A stretch of 64,000 nt of DNA from Flavobacterium lacus. GTDB lineage: Bacteria; Bacteroidota; Bacteroidia; Flavobacteriales; Flavobacteriaceae. Where the stretch lies: NCBI RefSeq assembly GCF_003268815.1, contig NZ_QLSV01000012.1, positions 57,947 through 121,946 on the forward strand, written 5' to 3'. Both the position numbers and the translations under genes were made by a program. Shown in pieces: positions 52,147 to 60,807 of the stretch. Each line of letters opens with the position of its first letter. Positions within the stretch are counted from its first letter, which is position 1. The notes beneath the pieces are model-generated. The model made no database searches and was not told the origin of the DNA. It saw only the letters and a program-made list of their open reading frames with translations.

Positions 52147-53793
52147 CTATGCCAACATAGTCACCGGATTTTCTAAATACGTTCGTAACGTTTGAAGGAA
52201 TTGAGCTCCTGTTGCACCATCAACTGTTCTGTGATCGCAAGCTAAGGTTACTTTCATAGTATTGCCTACAACGATTTGACCATCTCTAACGACTGGCTTT
52301 TCGATGATAGCCCCAACGGAGAGAATAGCAGAGTTTGGTTGGTTTATGATTGAAGTAAATTCAGTAATTCCAAACATACCTAAATTAGAAACGGTAAATG
52401 TACTTCCTTCCATTTCGGCAGGTTGTAGTTTTTTGTTTTTAGCTCTTCCGGCTAAATCTTTCACCGCTGAACCAATTTGAGTTAAACTCATTTGATCTGT
52501 AAAATTCAATACAGGAACTACTAAACCATCTTCAACAGCTACTGCAACACCAATGTTTACATGGTGATTGATAATAGTTACATCGTCTTTCCATTGCGTG
52601 TTTACACGGGGATGTTTTTTCAACGCCATTGCACACGCTTTTACAACCATATCGTTAAACGACACTTTTGTATCGGGAACAGTATTTATAATTGCTCTGG
52701 ATTTTATTGCGTCATCCATCGCTACTTCGATGGTTAAGTAATAATGTGGAGCCGTAAATTTAGATTCAGCAAGACGACGAGCAATGGTTTTACGCATTTG
52801 CGAATTTTTCACTTCTTCTGAATAGCTTTCTCCTGCCGGAACAAATGGCTGCACCGCTGCAACAGGTTGAGAAGCACTTTCCTGTTGTGTTGCTTTTTGA
52901 GGAGCGGCAGCAGCAGGTGTAAAGTTTTCTACATCACTTTTTACAATTCTACCATTTTCGCCTGAACCTTTAACTTGACTAAGGTTAATTCCTTTATCTT
53001 TTGCAATTTGTCTGGCTAATGGAGAAGCAAAAATTCTTCCCGTTGATTCGGTTGAAGTTGTTGCCTCTTCTTTATTTTCTGATAATGGTTTTGCTTCTTC
53101 AGATTTCGCTTCGGTTTTTTCAGCTTTTGGAGCTTCGCCACCTTTAGAATAATTCTCAGCAATTCCTGAAACATCTGCTCCCTCCGGACCGATGATTGCC
53201 AAAATACTATCGACCGGAGCAGACTGACCTTCTTGCACGCCAATGTATAACAAAGTTCCGGAATTGAATGATTCAAATTCCATCGTGGCTTTATCGGTTT
53301 CAATTTCAGCAAGGATATCACCTTCTTTTACAGCATCACCAATTTTTTTTAACCAAGTTGCTACTGTACCGTCCGTCATTGTATCACTCAAACGAGGCAT
53401 AGTTACTACTTTCACTCCGGCAGGAATTTCTGCGGAAGCTTTTGGTTTTGCTTCTTCTTTTGAAGTTTCTTCTTTTTTTGGATCTTCAGCTTCAGTTAAT
53501 TTTTCTTCAACTTTAGCAGAAGTTCCACCGCTTAACAAACCGGAAATATCTTCACCTTCTTTTCCGATAATAGCTAAAAGAGAATCAACCGGAGCTGATT
53601 CGCCTTCTTGAATTCCGATGTGTAGCAATGTTCCTGCTTCAAAAGCTTCGAATTCCATGGTTGCTTTATCAGTTTCAATTTCAGCTAAAATATCGCCTTC
53701 TTTTATAGTATCGCCAACTTTTTTAAGCCATGTTGCTACAACTCCCTCAGTCATTGTATCACTCAAACGCGGCATGTTAATAATTTTTGCCAT
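52147..53793 (-). CDS. pdhC: Dihydrolipoamide acetyltransferase (E2 of pyruvate dehydrogenase)
   Basis: This is the core subunit of the pyruvate dehydrogenase complex, transferring the acetyl group to CoA. The 548-residue protein has two lipoyl domains with lipoyl lysines K43 and K168 (each in ETDKATMEFE), an Ala/Lys/Glu-rich linker, and an E3-binding domain (about 250-290, ASPLARQIAKDKGINLSQVK). The catalytic domain has the active-site ACDHRTVDGATG (H521, D525). Two lipoyl domains are common in Bacteroidota E2. It lies 5 bp after pdhA on the same strand. Confidence 0.96.
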   Translation of the reverse strand: MAKIINMPRLSDTMTEGVVATWLKKVGDTIKEGDILAEIETDKATMEFEAFEAGTLLHIGIQEGESAPVDSLLAIIGKEGEDISGLLSGGTSAKVEEKLTEAEDPKKEETSKEEAKPKASAEIPAGVKVVTMPRLSDTMTDGTVATWLKKIGDAVKEGDILAEIETDKATMEFESFNSGTLLYIGVQEGQSAPVDSILAIIGPEGADVSGIAENYSKGGEAPKAEKTEAKSEEAKPLSENKEEATTSTESTGRIFASPLARQIAKDKGINLSQVKGSGENGRIVKSDVENFTPAAAAPQKATQQESASQPVAAVQPFVPAGESYSEEVKNSQMRKTIARRLAESKFTAPHYYLTIEVAMDDAIKSRAIINTVPDTKVSFNDMVVKACAMALKKHPRVNTQWKDDVTIINHHVNIGVAVAVEDGLVVPVLNFTDQMSLTQIGSAVKDLAGRAKNKKLQPAEMEGSTFTVSNLGMFGITEFTSIINQPNSAILSVGAIIEKPVVRDGQIVVGNTMKVTLACDHRTVDGATGAQFLQTLRTYLENPVTMLA

Positions 53794-53798
53794 AGTGC

Positions 53799-54797
53799 TT
53801 ATAATTTATGGGGAATAAAAGGATAATTTTCTTGTTCATACACCACGTCATACAGTTGTTGTACTTCCGGGAATGGCGATTCGTCGGCAAATTTTTCACA
53901 TTCGTCTACTAAGCTTTTCACTCGTTCGTCGATGGCTTCAATTTCTGAATCAGTAGCATAATTATTTTCTTTGATAATATCTAAAACCTGTGTAATCGGG
54001 TCAATTTTTCTATATTCTTCCACTTCGTCTTTTGTTCTATATAATTGCGCATCAGACATTGAGTGGCCTCTATAGCGGTAGGTTTTCATTTCTAAGAAAG
54101 TGGGTCCGTCTCCACGACGAGCTCTTTCGATGGCTTCGTGCATGGCTTCGGCAACTTTCACAGGATTCATTCCGTCCACCGGTCCACAAGGCATTTCATA
54201 ACCTAAACCTAGTTTCCAAACGTCAGTGTGGTTTGCGGTTCTTTCCACAGAAGTTCCCATGGCATATCCATTATTTTCACAAATAAATACCACTGGAAGT
54301 TTCCATAACATCGCCATATTAAATGCTTCATGAAGTGAACCCTGACGAGCAGCACCATCACCAAAATAGGTTAATGTAACACCTCCGGTATTGAAATATT
54401 GATCGGCAAACGCCATTCCGGCACCAACAGGAATTTGAGCTCCTACGATTCCGTGACCGCCATAAAAACCGTGTTCTTTGGAAAAAATGTGCATTGAACC
54501 ACCCATTCCTTTGGAAGTTCCGGTGACTTTACCATATAATTCAGCCATTACTTTTCGTGGATCAACACCCATTCCGATTGGTTGAACGTGGTTACGATAA
54601 GCTGTAATCATTTTGTCTTTTGATAAATCCATTGCATGTAATGCTCCGGCTAACACAGCTTCCTGACCATTATATAAATGTAAAAACCCTCTCACTTTTT
54701 GTTGGATGTAAACGGCAGCTAATTTGTCTTCAAATTTTCTCCAAAACTGCATGTCTTCATACCATTGCAGGTAAACTTCTTTGGTGATTTTTTTCAT
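53799..54797 (-). CDS. pdhA: Pyruvate dehydrogenase E1 component, alpha subunit
   Basis: This is the thiamin-diphosphate-dependent decarboxylase subunit. The 332-residue protein has the TPP motif from GDG (residues 146-148) to NN (175-176), with GSLHEAFNMAMLWKLP between, and the conserved YRGHSMSDAQ loop. It is co-transcribed with pdhC. The E1-beta gene, needed for activity, is not in the window. A -7 box TATTTTTGC lies about 70 nt upstream. Confidence 0.96.
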   Translation of the reverse strand: MKKITKEVYLQWYEDMQFWRKFEDKLAAVYIQQKVRGFLHLYNGQEAVLAGALHAMDLSKDKMITAYRNHVQPIGMGVDPRKVMAELYGKVTGTSKGMGGSMHIFSKEHGFYGGHGIVGAQIPVGAGMAFADQYFNTGGVTLTYFGDGAARQGSLHEAFNMAMLWKLPVVFICENNGYAMGTSVERTANHTDVWKLGLGYEMPCGPVDGMNPVKVAEAMHEAIERARRGDGPTFLEMKTYRYRGHSMSDAQLYRTKDEVEEYRKIDPITQVLDIIKENNYATDSEIEAIDERVKSLVDECEKFADESPFPEVQQLYDVVYEQENYPFIPHKL

Positions 54798-54868
54798 TTT
54801 TCTATTTCTTGAATCTTTTATGTTTGATTGTATATTTCACAAATAGGCTATGCACAAATTTGCGAGTA

Positions 54869-54877
54869 GCAAAAATA
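54869..54877 (-). promoter_or_regulatory. -7 box of the pdhA-pdhC promoter
   Basis: The minus strand reads TATTTTTGC, an exact consensus match, 71 nt upstream of the pdhA ATG. No clear -33 element is visible. Confidence 0.45.
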
Positions 54878-54971
54878 AGACATCCTAAGTAGATGTAAAA
54901 ATTTAATCGACTTAAAATGACAAACTTTATGAAAAGTTATTTACGATAACGTTATAGTAGTAAAGTAAAAT

Positions 54972-55454
54972 CTACAAGTGATTTTTATCAAAAACAAACG
55001 GCAATAAATTTTTCAACGAGTCTGATTTATACACTTCACCCGATTCTCCCATAAAAAATAATTCAATAGGTATGTCTTGCTTAAACTCATATTCTGCAAT
55101 AGACTGACGGCAGGCACCACAAGGTGGAATTGGAGAAGTGACTGGTTTTTCATCCGCTGTAGCGGAAATAGCTAACTTTAACATTTTTGCATCCGGATAA
55201 ATAGCTCCTGCCTGAAAAATAGCCACACGCTCGGCACAAAGTCCGGAGGGATAAGCGGCATTTTCCTGATTAGAACCCAAAACTATTTTCCCATTGTCCA
55301 ATAAAATTGCAGCACCTACTCTAAATTTGGAATACGGAGCATAGGCTTTTTTTCTAATTTCAATAGCCATTTCCATCAGCTCTTTTATTTCTGACGGCAA
55401 TTGTTCTTTGTTTTCGTAAACGGAAAATTCGGTTGTAAAAGAAAGTTTTTTCAT
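54972..55454 (-). CDS. cdd: Cytidine deaminase
   Basis: This pyrimidine-salvage enzyme converts cytidine to uridine. The 160-residue protein has zinc ligands C73 (with catalytic E75 in GLCAERVA), C112 and C115 (PPCGACRQ). It is the short homotetrameric type. Its ATG is only 12 bp past the T-run of a strong hairpin that follows porV, so expression must come from readthrough or a promoter inside that short region. It is in the same direction as pdhA-pdhC but separated by 174 bp. Confidence 0.95.
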   Translation of the reverse strand: MKKLSFTTEFSVYENKEQLPSEIKELMEMAIEIRKKAYAPYSKFRVGAAILLDNGKIVLGSNQENAAYPSGLCAERVAIFQAGAIYPDAKMLKLAISATADEKPVTSPIPPCGACRQSIAEYEFKQDIPIELFFMGESGEVYKSDSLKNLLPFVFDKNHL

Positions 55455-55466
55455 AGTGTATAGTGG

Positions 55467-55507
55467 AAAAAAAATCCAAATTTCAATAGTGAAATTTGGA
55501 TTTTTTT
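55467..55507 (-). terminator. Strong intrinsic terminator after porV
   Basis: Arms of 17 bp (55469-55485 and 55490-55506) include TCCAAATTTCA / TGAAATTTGGA with loop ATAG, and the minus strand continues in a T-run. It ends the porU-porV transcript just before cdd. Confidence 0.85.
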
Positions 55508-55524
55508 ATAATTAGTATGCTAAA

Positions 55525-56697
55525 TTAATATTCGTCATATTTATCTCCAAAATTAAATGTTAGGGAGAATCGCAATGTGTTTTCTAAAGGATTTTTAACT
55601 CTTGAAGCAGAGAATAAATAGGAAACATCTAATTTAATAACAGTGTATTTGAATCCGGCTCCAAAAGAAAAGTATTTTCTTGCGCCTTTTGTTTCGTGCT
55701 CATTAAAATAGCCTAAACGAAGAGCAAATGAATCTTGGTAATTGTATTCTGCACCCAACGCCCAAGTGAACTCTTTTAATTCCTCGCTAAAGCCATCCGG
55801 TGCATCTCCAAATGATTGAAAAATACCGGACACCCAGCCGATGCGTTGGTAATCGTTTCTAATTATAGTTTGATCTGCACTATCAATAATGCCATCACCA
55901 TTAACATCTTCTAGTTTCTGTGGCGAAGGCACCAATAACTTGGTTACTTCCGCATTTAATCCGATTTTGTTGTAATCGTCAAAAATAAAATCGAAACCAC
56001 CTCCTAAACGCATGTTAGCTGGCAGAAAATTTGAAGTTAAGTCCGAAACATCAGCATCATAATTAATTTTTGGCCCTAAATTCTGAAAATTGAAGCCCCC
56101 TCTCCATCTTCCGTTAAAGCTATCATAAGCTTCCTCTTCCGATTGATAATAACCAGCCACATCTACTGCAAATGAGCTTGCTGCCGAAGCATCGCCTTGC
56201 GTATCTGGAATTCGTAATTGAGAGCGTATATAGCGAGCAGCAACAGCCATTGAAAAACGTTCACTCAACTTTAAAGCATAGGAAACATCAACGGCTAATT
56301 CATTTGGACTGACAACGTTAGGAACATCATCAAAATTCTGTCTTAATTCAATATCTCCCAAGCTGAAATAACGCAAACTTCCGGCAAAAGCACTTCTTTC
56401 GTTAATACGATTATAATAATTTAATTGCCCTAGCGAAATATCATTCACTAAATCAGTCAAATAAGGCGTGTAACTCACACCGATACCAACTTTTTCAATT
56501 GCAAAAGCATATTTGGCTGGATTCCACTGTTGAGAATAAGCATCTGCCGATGTAGCAACACCAATATCGGCCATACCAGCGGCACGAGCATCGGCTGCAA
56601 TTAATAAAAACGGTACTCCGGTGGTGATAACTCTATCTTGAGCGAAAATGTTTGAAAATGCAAAGAAGCAAATTAAAAATACGGTTATTTTTTTCAT
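55525..56697 (-). CDS. porV: Type IX secretion outer-membrane protein PorV
   Basis: This is a 390-residue beta-barrel of the FadL-like type. It carries cargo from the SprA translocon to the PorU sortase. A signal peptide ends at about residue 19 (FSNIFA|Q), followed by PFLLIAADARAAGMADIGVA, a typical PorV start with SADAYSQQWNPAKYAF. The C-terminus LRFSLTFNFGDKYDEY fits a barrel end. A calcium-like segment DVNGDGIIDSADQT sits in an extracellular loop. It lies 39 bp downstream of porU on the same strand. Confidence 0.95.
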   Translation of the reverse strand: MKKITVFLICFFAFSNIFAQDRVITTGVPFLLIAADARAAGMADIGVATSADAYSQQWNPAKYAFAIEKVGIGVSYTPYLTDLVNDISLGQLNYYNRINERSAFAGSLRYFSLGDIELRQNFDDVPNVVSPNELAVDVSYALKLSERFSMAVAARYIRSQLRIPDTQGDASAASSFAVDVAGYYQSEEEAYDSFNGRWRGGFNFQNLGPKINYDADVSDLTSNFLPANMRLGGGFDFIFDDYNKIGLNAEVTKLLVPSPQKLEDVNGDGIIDSADQTIIRNDYQRIGWVSGIFQSFGDAPDGFSEELKEFTWALGAEYNYQDSFALRLGYFNEHETKGARKYFSFGAGFKYTVIKLDVSYLFSASRVKNPLENTLRFSLTFNFGDKYDEY

Positions 56698-56736
56698 TAT
56701 AAATTCTAGATAATAATTAACAAATATAGTGTTTTC

Positions 56737-59700
56737 TTAAAGTATTACAAGTTTTTCTATTTTTTCAACTTTTTTATTGGTGAGATTCGACTTGACGGTT
56801 AGTTTATACACGTAAACTCCTTTGCCTATTTTATCGCCAAAATCGTCTCTTCCATCCCAAGTAATCTCGCGAGATAAAAAGCCTTCTGTATTGATAACTT
56901 GATTGATGGTTTTTATAATTTTACCTGTAATAGTAAAAATTTGAACTTGTACATCTAACGGCTCAAACGGTCGATTGTGTGAAAACCAAAATTGTGTATA
57001 ACTTACAAATGGGTTTGGATAATTTAACACATTGGTCAAACTAATTGTTTCCTCTCCAACCACAATAAACTGAATTTCTGCAGTAACCGGGTTGTTATAA
57101 ACATCCCATGCTCTAAAGGTAATGGTGTGCAATCCCGGAGCCAAATCTCTAAACGGAAAACGAACCTTCCCTCTGGTGTAATCGTTTAATTCAGTTTCAT
57201 AATAATCATTTAATATGTAAGGATTGTTTTCGTCTCCATCTAAAATCGCAACAATGTCATGACCAATTCCGCTAGCAGTATTAATTCCATTTTCATCTTC
57301 CAAAAAGGCTAGGAAAATCGGACTTGCATTGGTTATACCTCCCGAAATAAACGATTCATCATTCATATAGAGCCGAACACGCGGACCAATATTGTCTTCA
57401 GGAGCATTTTCATTAATTCCGCCTATTAGTATAGATGTATCAAAACCGGTCTGGTCTTGTAAAACCGGGTTGGAACTTTTGGCATAAAAGCTGATTCTAC
57501 CGTTACCCACCGGAATCGAAATGTCTTTGGGTACGATAAATTCTATTTCAAATAAACCATTCGTAACGGTTGCATTTCCTCTGAAAATTGTTTCGCCCAA
57601 TGTTTGAAAATTCAGCAGGATTAAGTTGTTTGAACTATCGCGAATACCATCATTACCTAACGTACTTCGACTAATGGCTTTGTCAAATATTTGAACAGCA
57701 ATATCGCCATTGTAATTAGACAGCAAGGCATCGCCATTAAGATCTCTTACTTCACCGGAAAGCTTCACTTTACTCAATGCATTAAAAACTAATGTAGAAG
57801 ATTCAGAAGGCACATCATTTACTTTGGTCAATACAATTTTTGGTTTTGGGATGGCTAATTTTAGAGCCGGATCTCCAATGTAAAAAACCATCAATGTTTG
57901 ACTATTATAGGCGTTTTTTGCTCTTCGTAAGGCTTCGGCTATGGTTGTTTCTTCACTGGAATTTGGTCCGTAACCATATAAATAGCTAGAAAATCCCTCA
58001 TTTATTTGTTGACCTGTCGTGACCCCTATTTGTCTAGTTGTTGTTATTAACGAAATCGCACCTCCTGTTGGATTCCAATAAGTAAATTCTCCCGCAGTTT
58101 GTCGAAAAGGATTGTCAAATCTAGTGAATTCACAGGTTACTGTTACAATTAGCGGATAGCGGTATTGATTATTTAAGTTTTGAGCATCTGTTTTTTCAAA
58201 AATACGTTCAGAAGCCAATTGTTCTTCTCCACCGTGACCAAAATAATTAAAAACTAAGGAACCGTTTTGAATGGCGTTCAATAACTCTTGCTTTAATTTT
58301 GGATAACGTTGCCCTCCGGCGGAAACTTCTTGAACATAAGAATCAGCATGGAATTTCAACACATTTACAAATGGTTTTTCATTGTTAATGGTGTTTCCTA
58401 AATTATCTATTCCGGTTTGGATTTGGTTTTCCCAACTTTCATCAACGTCATCAGAAACTAAAGTGAAATTATTTCTCCATCTTCCGAAAGAATTTGTATC
58501 GTGGTATTGGATTACTTTATCAACCATTTCTCTTGCCTGTTGTACAGTAGAAACTAACATTCTGCCAACTGCAACATCTAAAGCTTCAAAACCGGGAAGA
58601 TTACTTTGGCTTAACATTCTACCTTCATTTGGATCCATCATACCGTAAAAGTCATCGCTCATAGTTGAGCTTAGAAGCGATACGCTATTCAAACTATGAA
58701 AAATCGGAACAATGTTAGTGTTGTTTGGAATTCTATTTTTGTAATCAAAGGAAGCATCTCCAAATAAATTAAGGTATTTTACCCTTTTGGAATCTACTGA
58801 TGCATTGAAATAAACATATTTGACAAAATTACGAATGGCCCCAATATCTTGTTTTCCAGACGAGAATTCTTGGTAGATTTTGTCTAAAGTAATAACTTTT
58901 ACGTTTAAATTAGAATAATTTCTGTGAAAATTAGCTAATCGTTCAGCCTCAGACGCTAAATTTGAGGGAGAAATAATGAGGTAGTCAATGTCTTGAAATA
59001 ACCCTTGAGTATTGTTAAAAATTGTACCCTTAATATTTTGATTTACTACTTTTGATTGTGATTCTCTCAAAGGAATAAAAAAATCAGAGGGATCAAGTGC
59101 AATATAGTTTCGAATTTCGCCCAAGTCTACTTTAAATGTAAAAGTTGAACTCCCTTGATTATCATATTTTGAAACGTTATAAATATCTGTAATATCCCAA
59201 ACTTGTTGGATTCCAGCTGCATTTGAAAGCTGAAACTCCCCAACACCTATTAAAGAAGACGCAGATTCATTCTGAAAACGAAATTGTTTTCCGTAGCCTT
59301 GAAGATTTCTTTTTGCTTTGGCAATCACATAATTTAAATAACCTCTTGCACTAGGCACACCATTATTATTGTAGGTTAACTGAACTGATATATCTTGAGA
59401 AGAAGGAATACTAAATTGTGCTGTGCCAGAAGAAAATAAAATTGAACTTGTGGTTGAAATCGGAGTAAAATTAATATTTTGTGATTGTCCACCAACATTA
59501 ATTGACAGAGTAGAGCTTGACAATGAAATTGCTGCACTGTTGATCGTTAATTGAATTGTTGAATTGGGAACAACATTTGGAAAATTAAATTCTAAAGCAA
59601 GCGGTGTTTGAGAACTAAATTGTTCGCCGTACCAAGTTCTACCAATCCTACCTATATTAATGAGGTCTTTTTCATAAAATTGATAATCGTCAAAAGTTGA

Positions 59701-60600
59701 AAAAACGGTAGACGCGGGACCAGTTGGCGGCAAGGAGTTGGCAATTCTTTTTCCACTACCACCTTGAACAGTTACATAATAATAGGATTTGTTTTCATAT
59801 AAATTGAGATGAGTAGAACTTTCCGTGTTCCAATTGTCCATTCCTTCTGCATAAAACAGAATGTAATCTTCAGGATTAAAAATACCGTCTTCTTCACCAA
59901 CAAACAAAATGGCATTTTCGGCCAAATCAGAGGGGTATTCTATACTATTTAACAAAGGAATCATTCTGCCTCCATTGCCATATATTTTTACAGCCCTTGG
60001 ATCAACATTTGTATTCATCCCCAACTGACTCAAAAAATTTCTAGAAATTTTATAAACACCGGACTTTTCAATATAAAACCGATACCAATCTCCTGCTGCT
60101 AAAACAGAATTTTGAATGCTACTAAAATCAAAAGTAGAATCATTTCTTTGCTGGTAATTAGCTGAATTACTGTAAGTAATAGTAAATGACTTTACTTTCT
60201 TAAAGCCATCGTTTGTTCTGATAATAGGAGAAAAAGACAACAAAACTTGTAGTATATCCCTTGCTTTTCCGTTTTTTAAGGTAAGATTAATGTTGTTCGG
60301 AATGTTTTTTAAGGATAAATCACCAAGTTCATTTTGACTAATATTTTCATACAATAAAGAAGATAGTTGAACCGAATTTTCATCTATCGGTGAAGATGTA
60401 GTAAACTTGTGATTGTAATAGATGGCTTGTTTGACATCGTCAAAAAAGAAATTTTTATGCTGAAACTGCGGTATATTCAGATGGTATGAACCTAAATTCA
60501 TTAATTTACTCTCTTGCCATGTAACATCAATGTTGATAGAGTTTTGAGCATTACTAAACAAGCAGTTTAATACAAGAAATAAGAGTAAAATATTTTTCAT
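56737..60600 (-). CDS. porU: Type IX secretion sortase PorU
   Basis: This cell-surface C25 (gingipain-type) peptidase removes the C-terminal sorting domains of T9SS cargo and attaches the proteins to lipopolysaccharide. With the ATG at 60600 (MKNILLLFLVLNCLFSNAQ) it has 1287 residues; the open frame begins 27 bp earlier but that ATG would put nine polar residues before the signal peptide. Catalytic residues are H789 (YFGHGGEEQ) and C823 (VTCEFTRFDNP). The C-terminal about 95 residues form an Ig-like domain (YPNPFVSYTQFWFSHNRPFE). It is followed by porV. Confidence 0.95.
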   Translation of the reverse strand: MKNILLLFLVLNCLFSNAQNSINIDVTWQESKLMNLGSYHLNIPQFQHKNFFFDDVKQAIYYNHKFTTSSPIDENSVQLSSLLYENISQNELGDLSLKNIPNNINLTLKNGKARDILQVLLSFSPIIRTNDGFKKVKSFTITYSNSANYQQRNDSTFDFSSIQNSVLAAGDWYRFYIEKSGVYKISRNFLSQLGMNTNVDPRAVKIYGNGGRMIPLLNSIEYPSDLAENAILFVGEEDGIFNPEDYILFYAEGMDNWNTESSTHLNLYENKSYYYVTVQGGSGKRIANSLPPTGPASTVFSTFDDYQFYEKDLINIGRIGRTWYGEQFSSQTPLALEFNFPNVVPNSTIQLTINSAAISLSSSTLSINVGGQSQNINFTPISTTSSILFSSGTAQFSIPSSQDISVQLTYNNNGVPSARGYLNYVIAKAKRNLQGYGKQFRFQNESASSLIGVGEFQLSNAAGIQQVWDITDIYNVSKYDNQGSSTFTFKVDLGEIRNYIALDPSDFFIPLRESQSKVVNQNIKGTIFNNTQGLFQDIDYLIISPSNLASEAERLANFHRNYSNLNVKVITLDKIYQEFSSGKQDIGAIRNFVKYVYFNASVDSKRVKYLNLFGDASFDYKNRIPNNTNIVPIFHSLNSVSLLSSTMSDDFYGMMDPNEGRMLSQSNLPGFEALDVAVGRMLVSTVQQAREMVDKVIQYHDTNSFGRWRNNFTLVSDDVDESWENQIQTGIDNLGNTINNEKPFVNVLKFHADSYVQEVSAGGQRYPKLKQELLNAIQNGSLVFNYFGHGGEEQLASERIFEKTDAQNLNNQYRYPLIVTVTCEFTRFDNPFRQTAGEFTYWNPTGGAISLITTTRQIGVTTGQQINEGFSSYLYGYGPNSSEETTIAEALRRAKNAYNSQTLMVFYIGDPALKLAIPKPKIVLTKVNDVPSESSTLVFNALSKVKLSGEVRDLNGDALLSNYNGDIAVQIFDKAISRSTLGNDGIRDSSNNLILLNFQTLGETIFRGNATVTNGLFEIEFIVPKDISIPVGNGRISFYAKSSNPVLQDQTGFDTSILIGGINENAPEDNIGPRVRLYMNDESFISGGITNASPIFLAFLEDENGINTASGIGHDIVAILDGDENNPYILNDYYETELNDYTRGKVRFPFRDLAPGLHTITFRAWDVYNNPVTAEIQFIVVGEETISLTNVLNYPNPFVSYTQFWFSHNRPFEPLDVQVQIFTITGKIIKTINQVINTEGFLSREITWDGRDDFGDKIGKGVYVYKLTVKSNLTNKKVEKIEKLVIL

Positions 60601-60807
60601 AACAAGAAATAAACGTAACGGTTGCAAATTTATTACAAGATATTAATATTTTACAATGAATTAATTTATACTAAACAATTTTTTTTTTCGTTATAGGTTT
60701 GTTAAAAAGACAATAATTTTGTTCTTTTGACAAAAATTTTAAAAATCTGTTGTAATATAAAGGTTAATTAGTATATTGCGGCTCTAAATTTATTACCTAC
60801 TTAACGT

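Noticed and set aside
53243..53818. Open frames on the plus strand opposite pdhC, with similar sequences at 53243 and 53618
   Set aside because: The similarity is the antisense of the two duplicated lipoyl domains of E2, not a gene duplication.
60601..60627. Start of porU at 60627 (MQPLRLFLVMKN)
   Set aside because: The inner ATG at 60600 gives a regular signal peptide directly at the N-terminus; the upstream codons add nothing recognisable.
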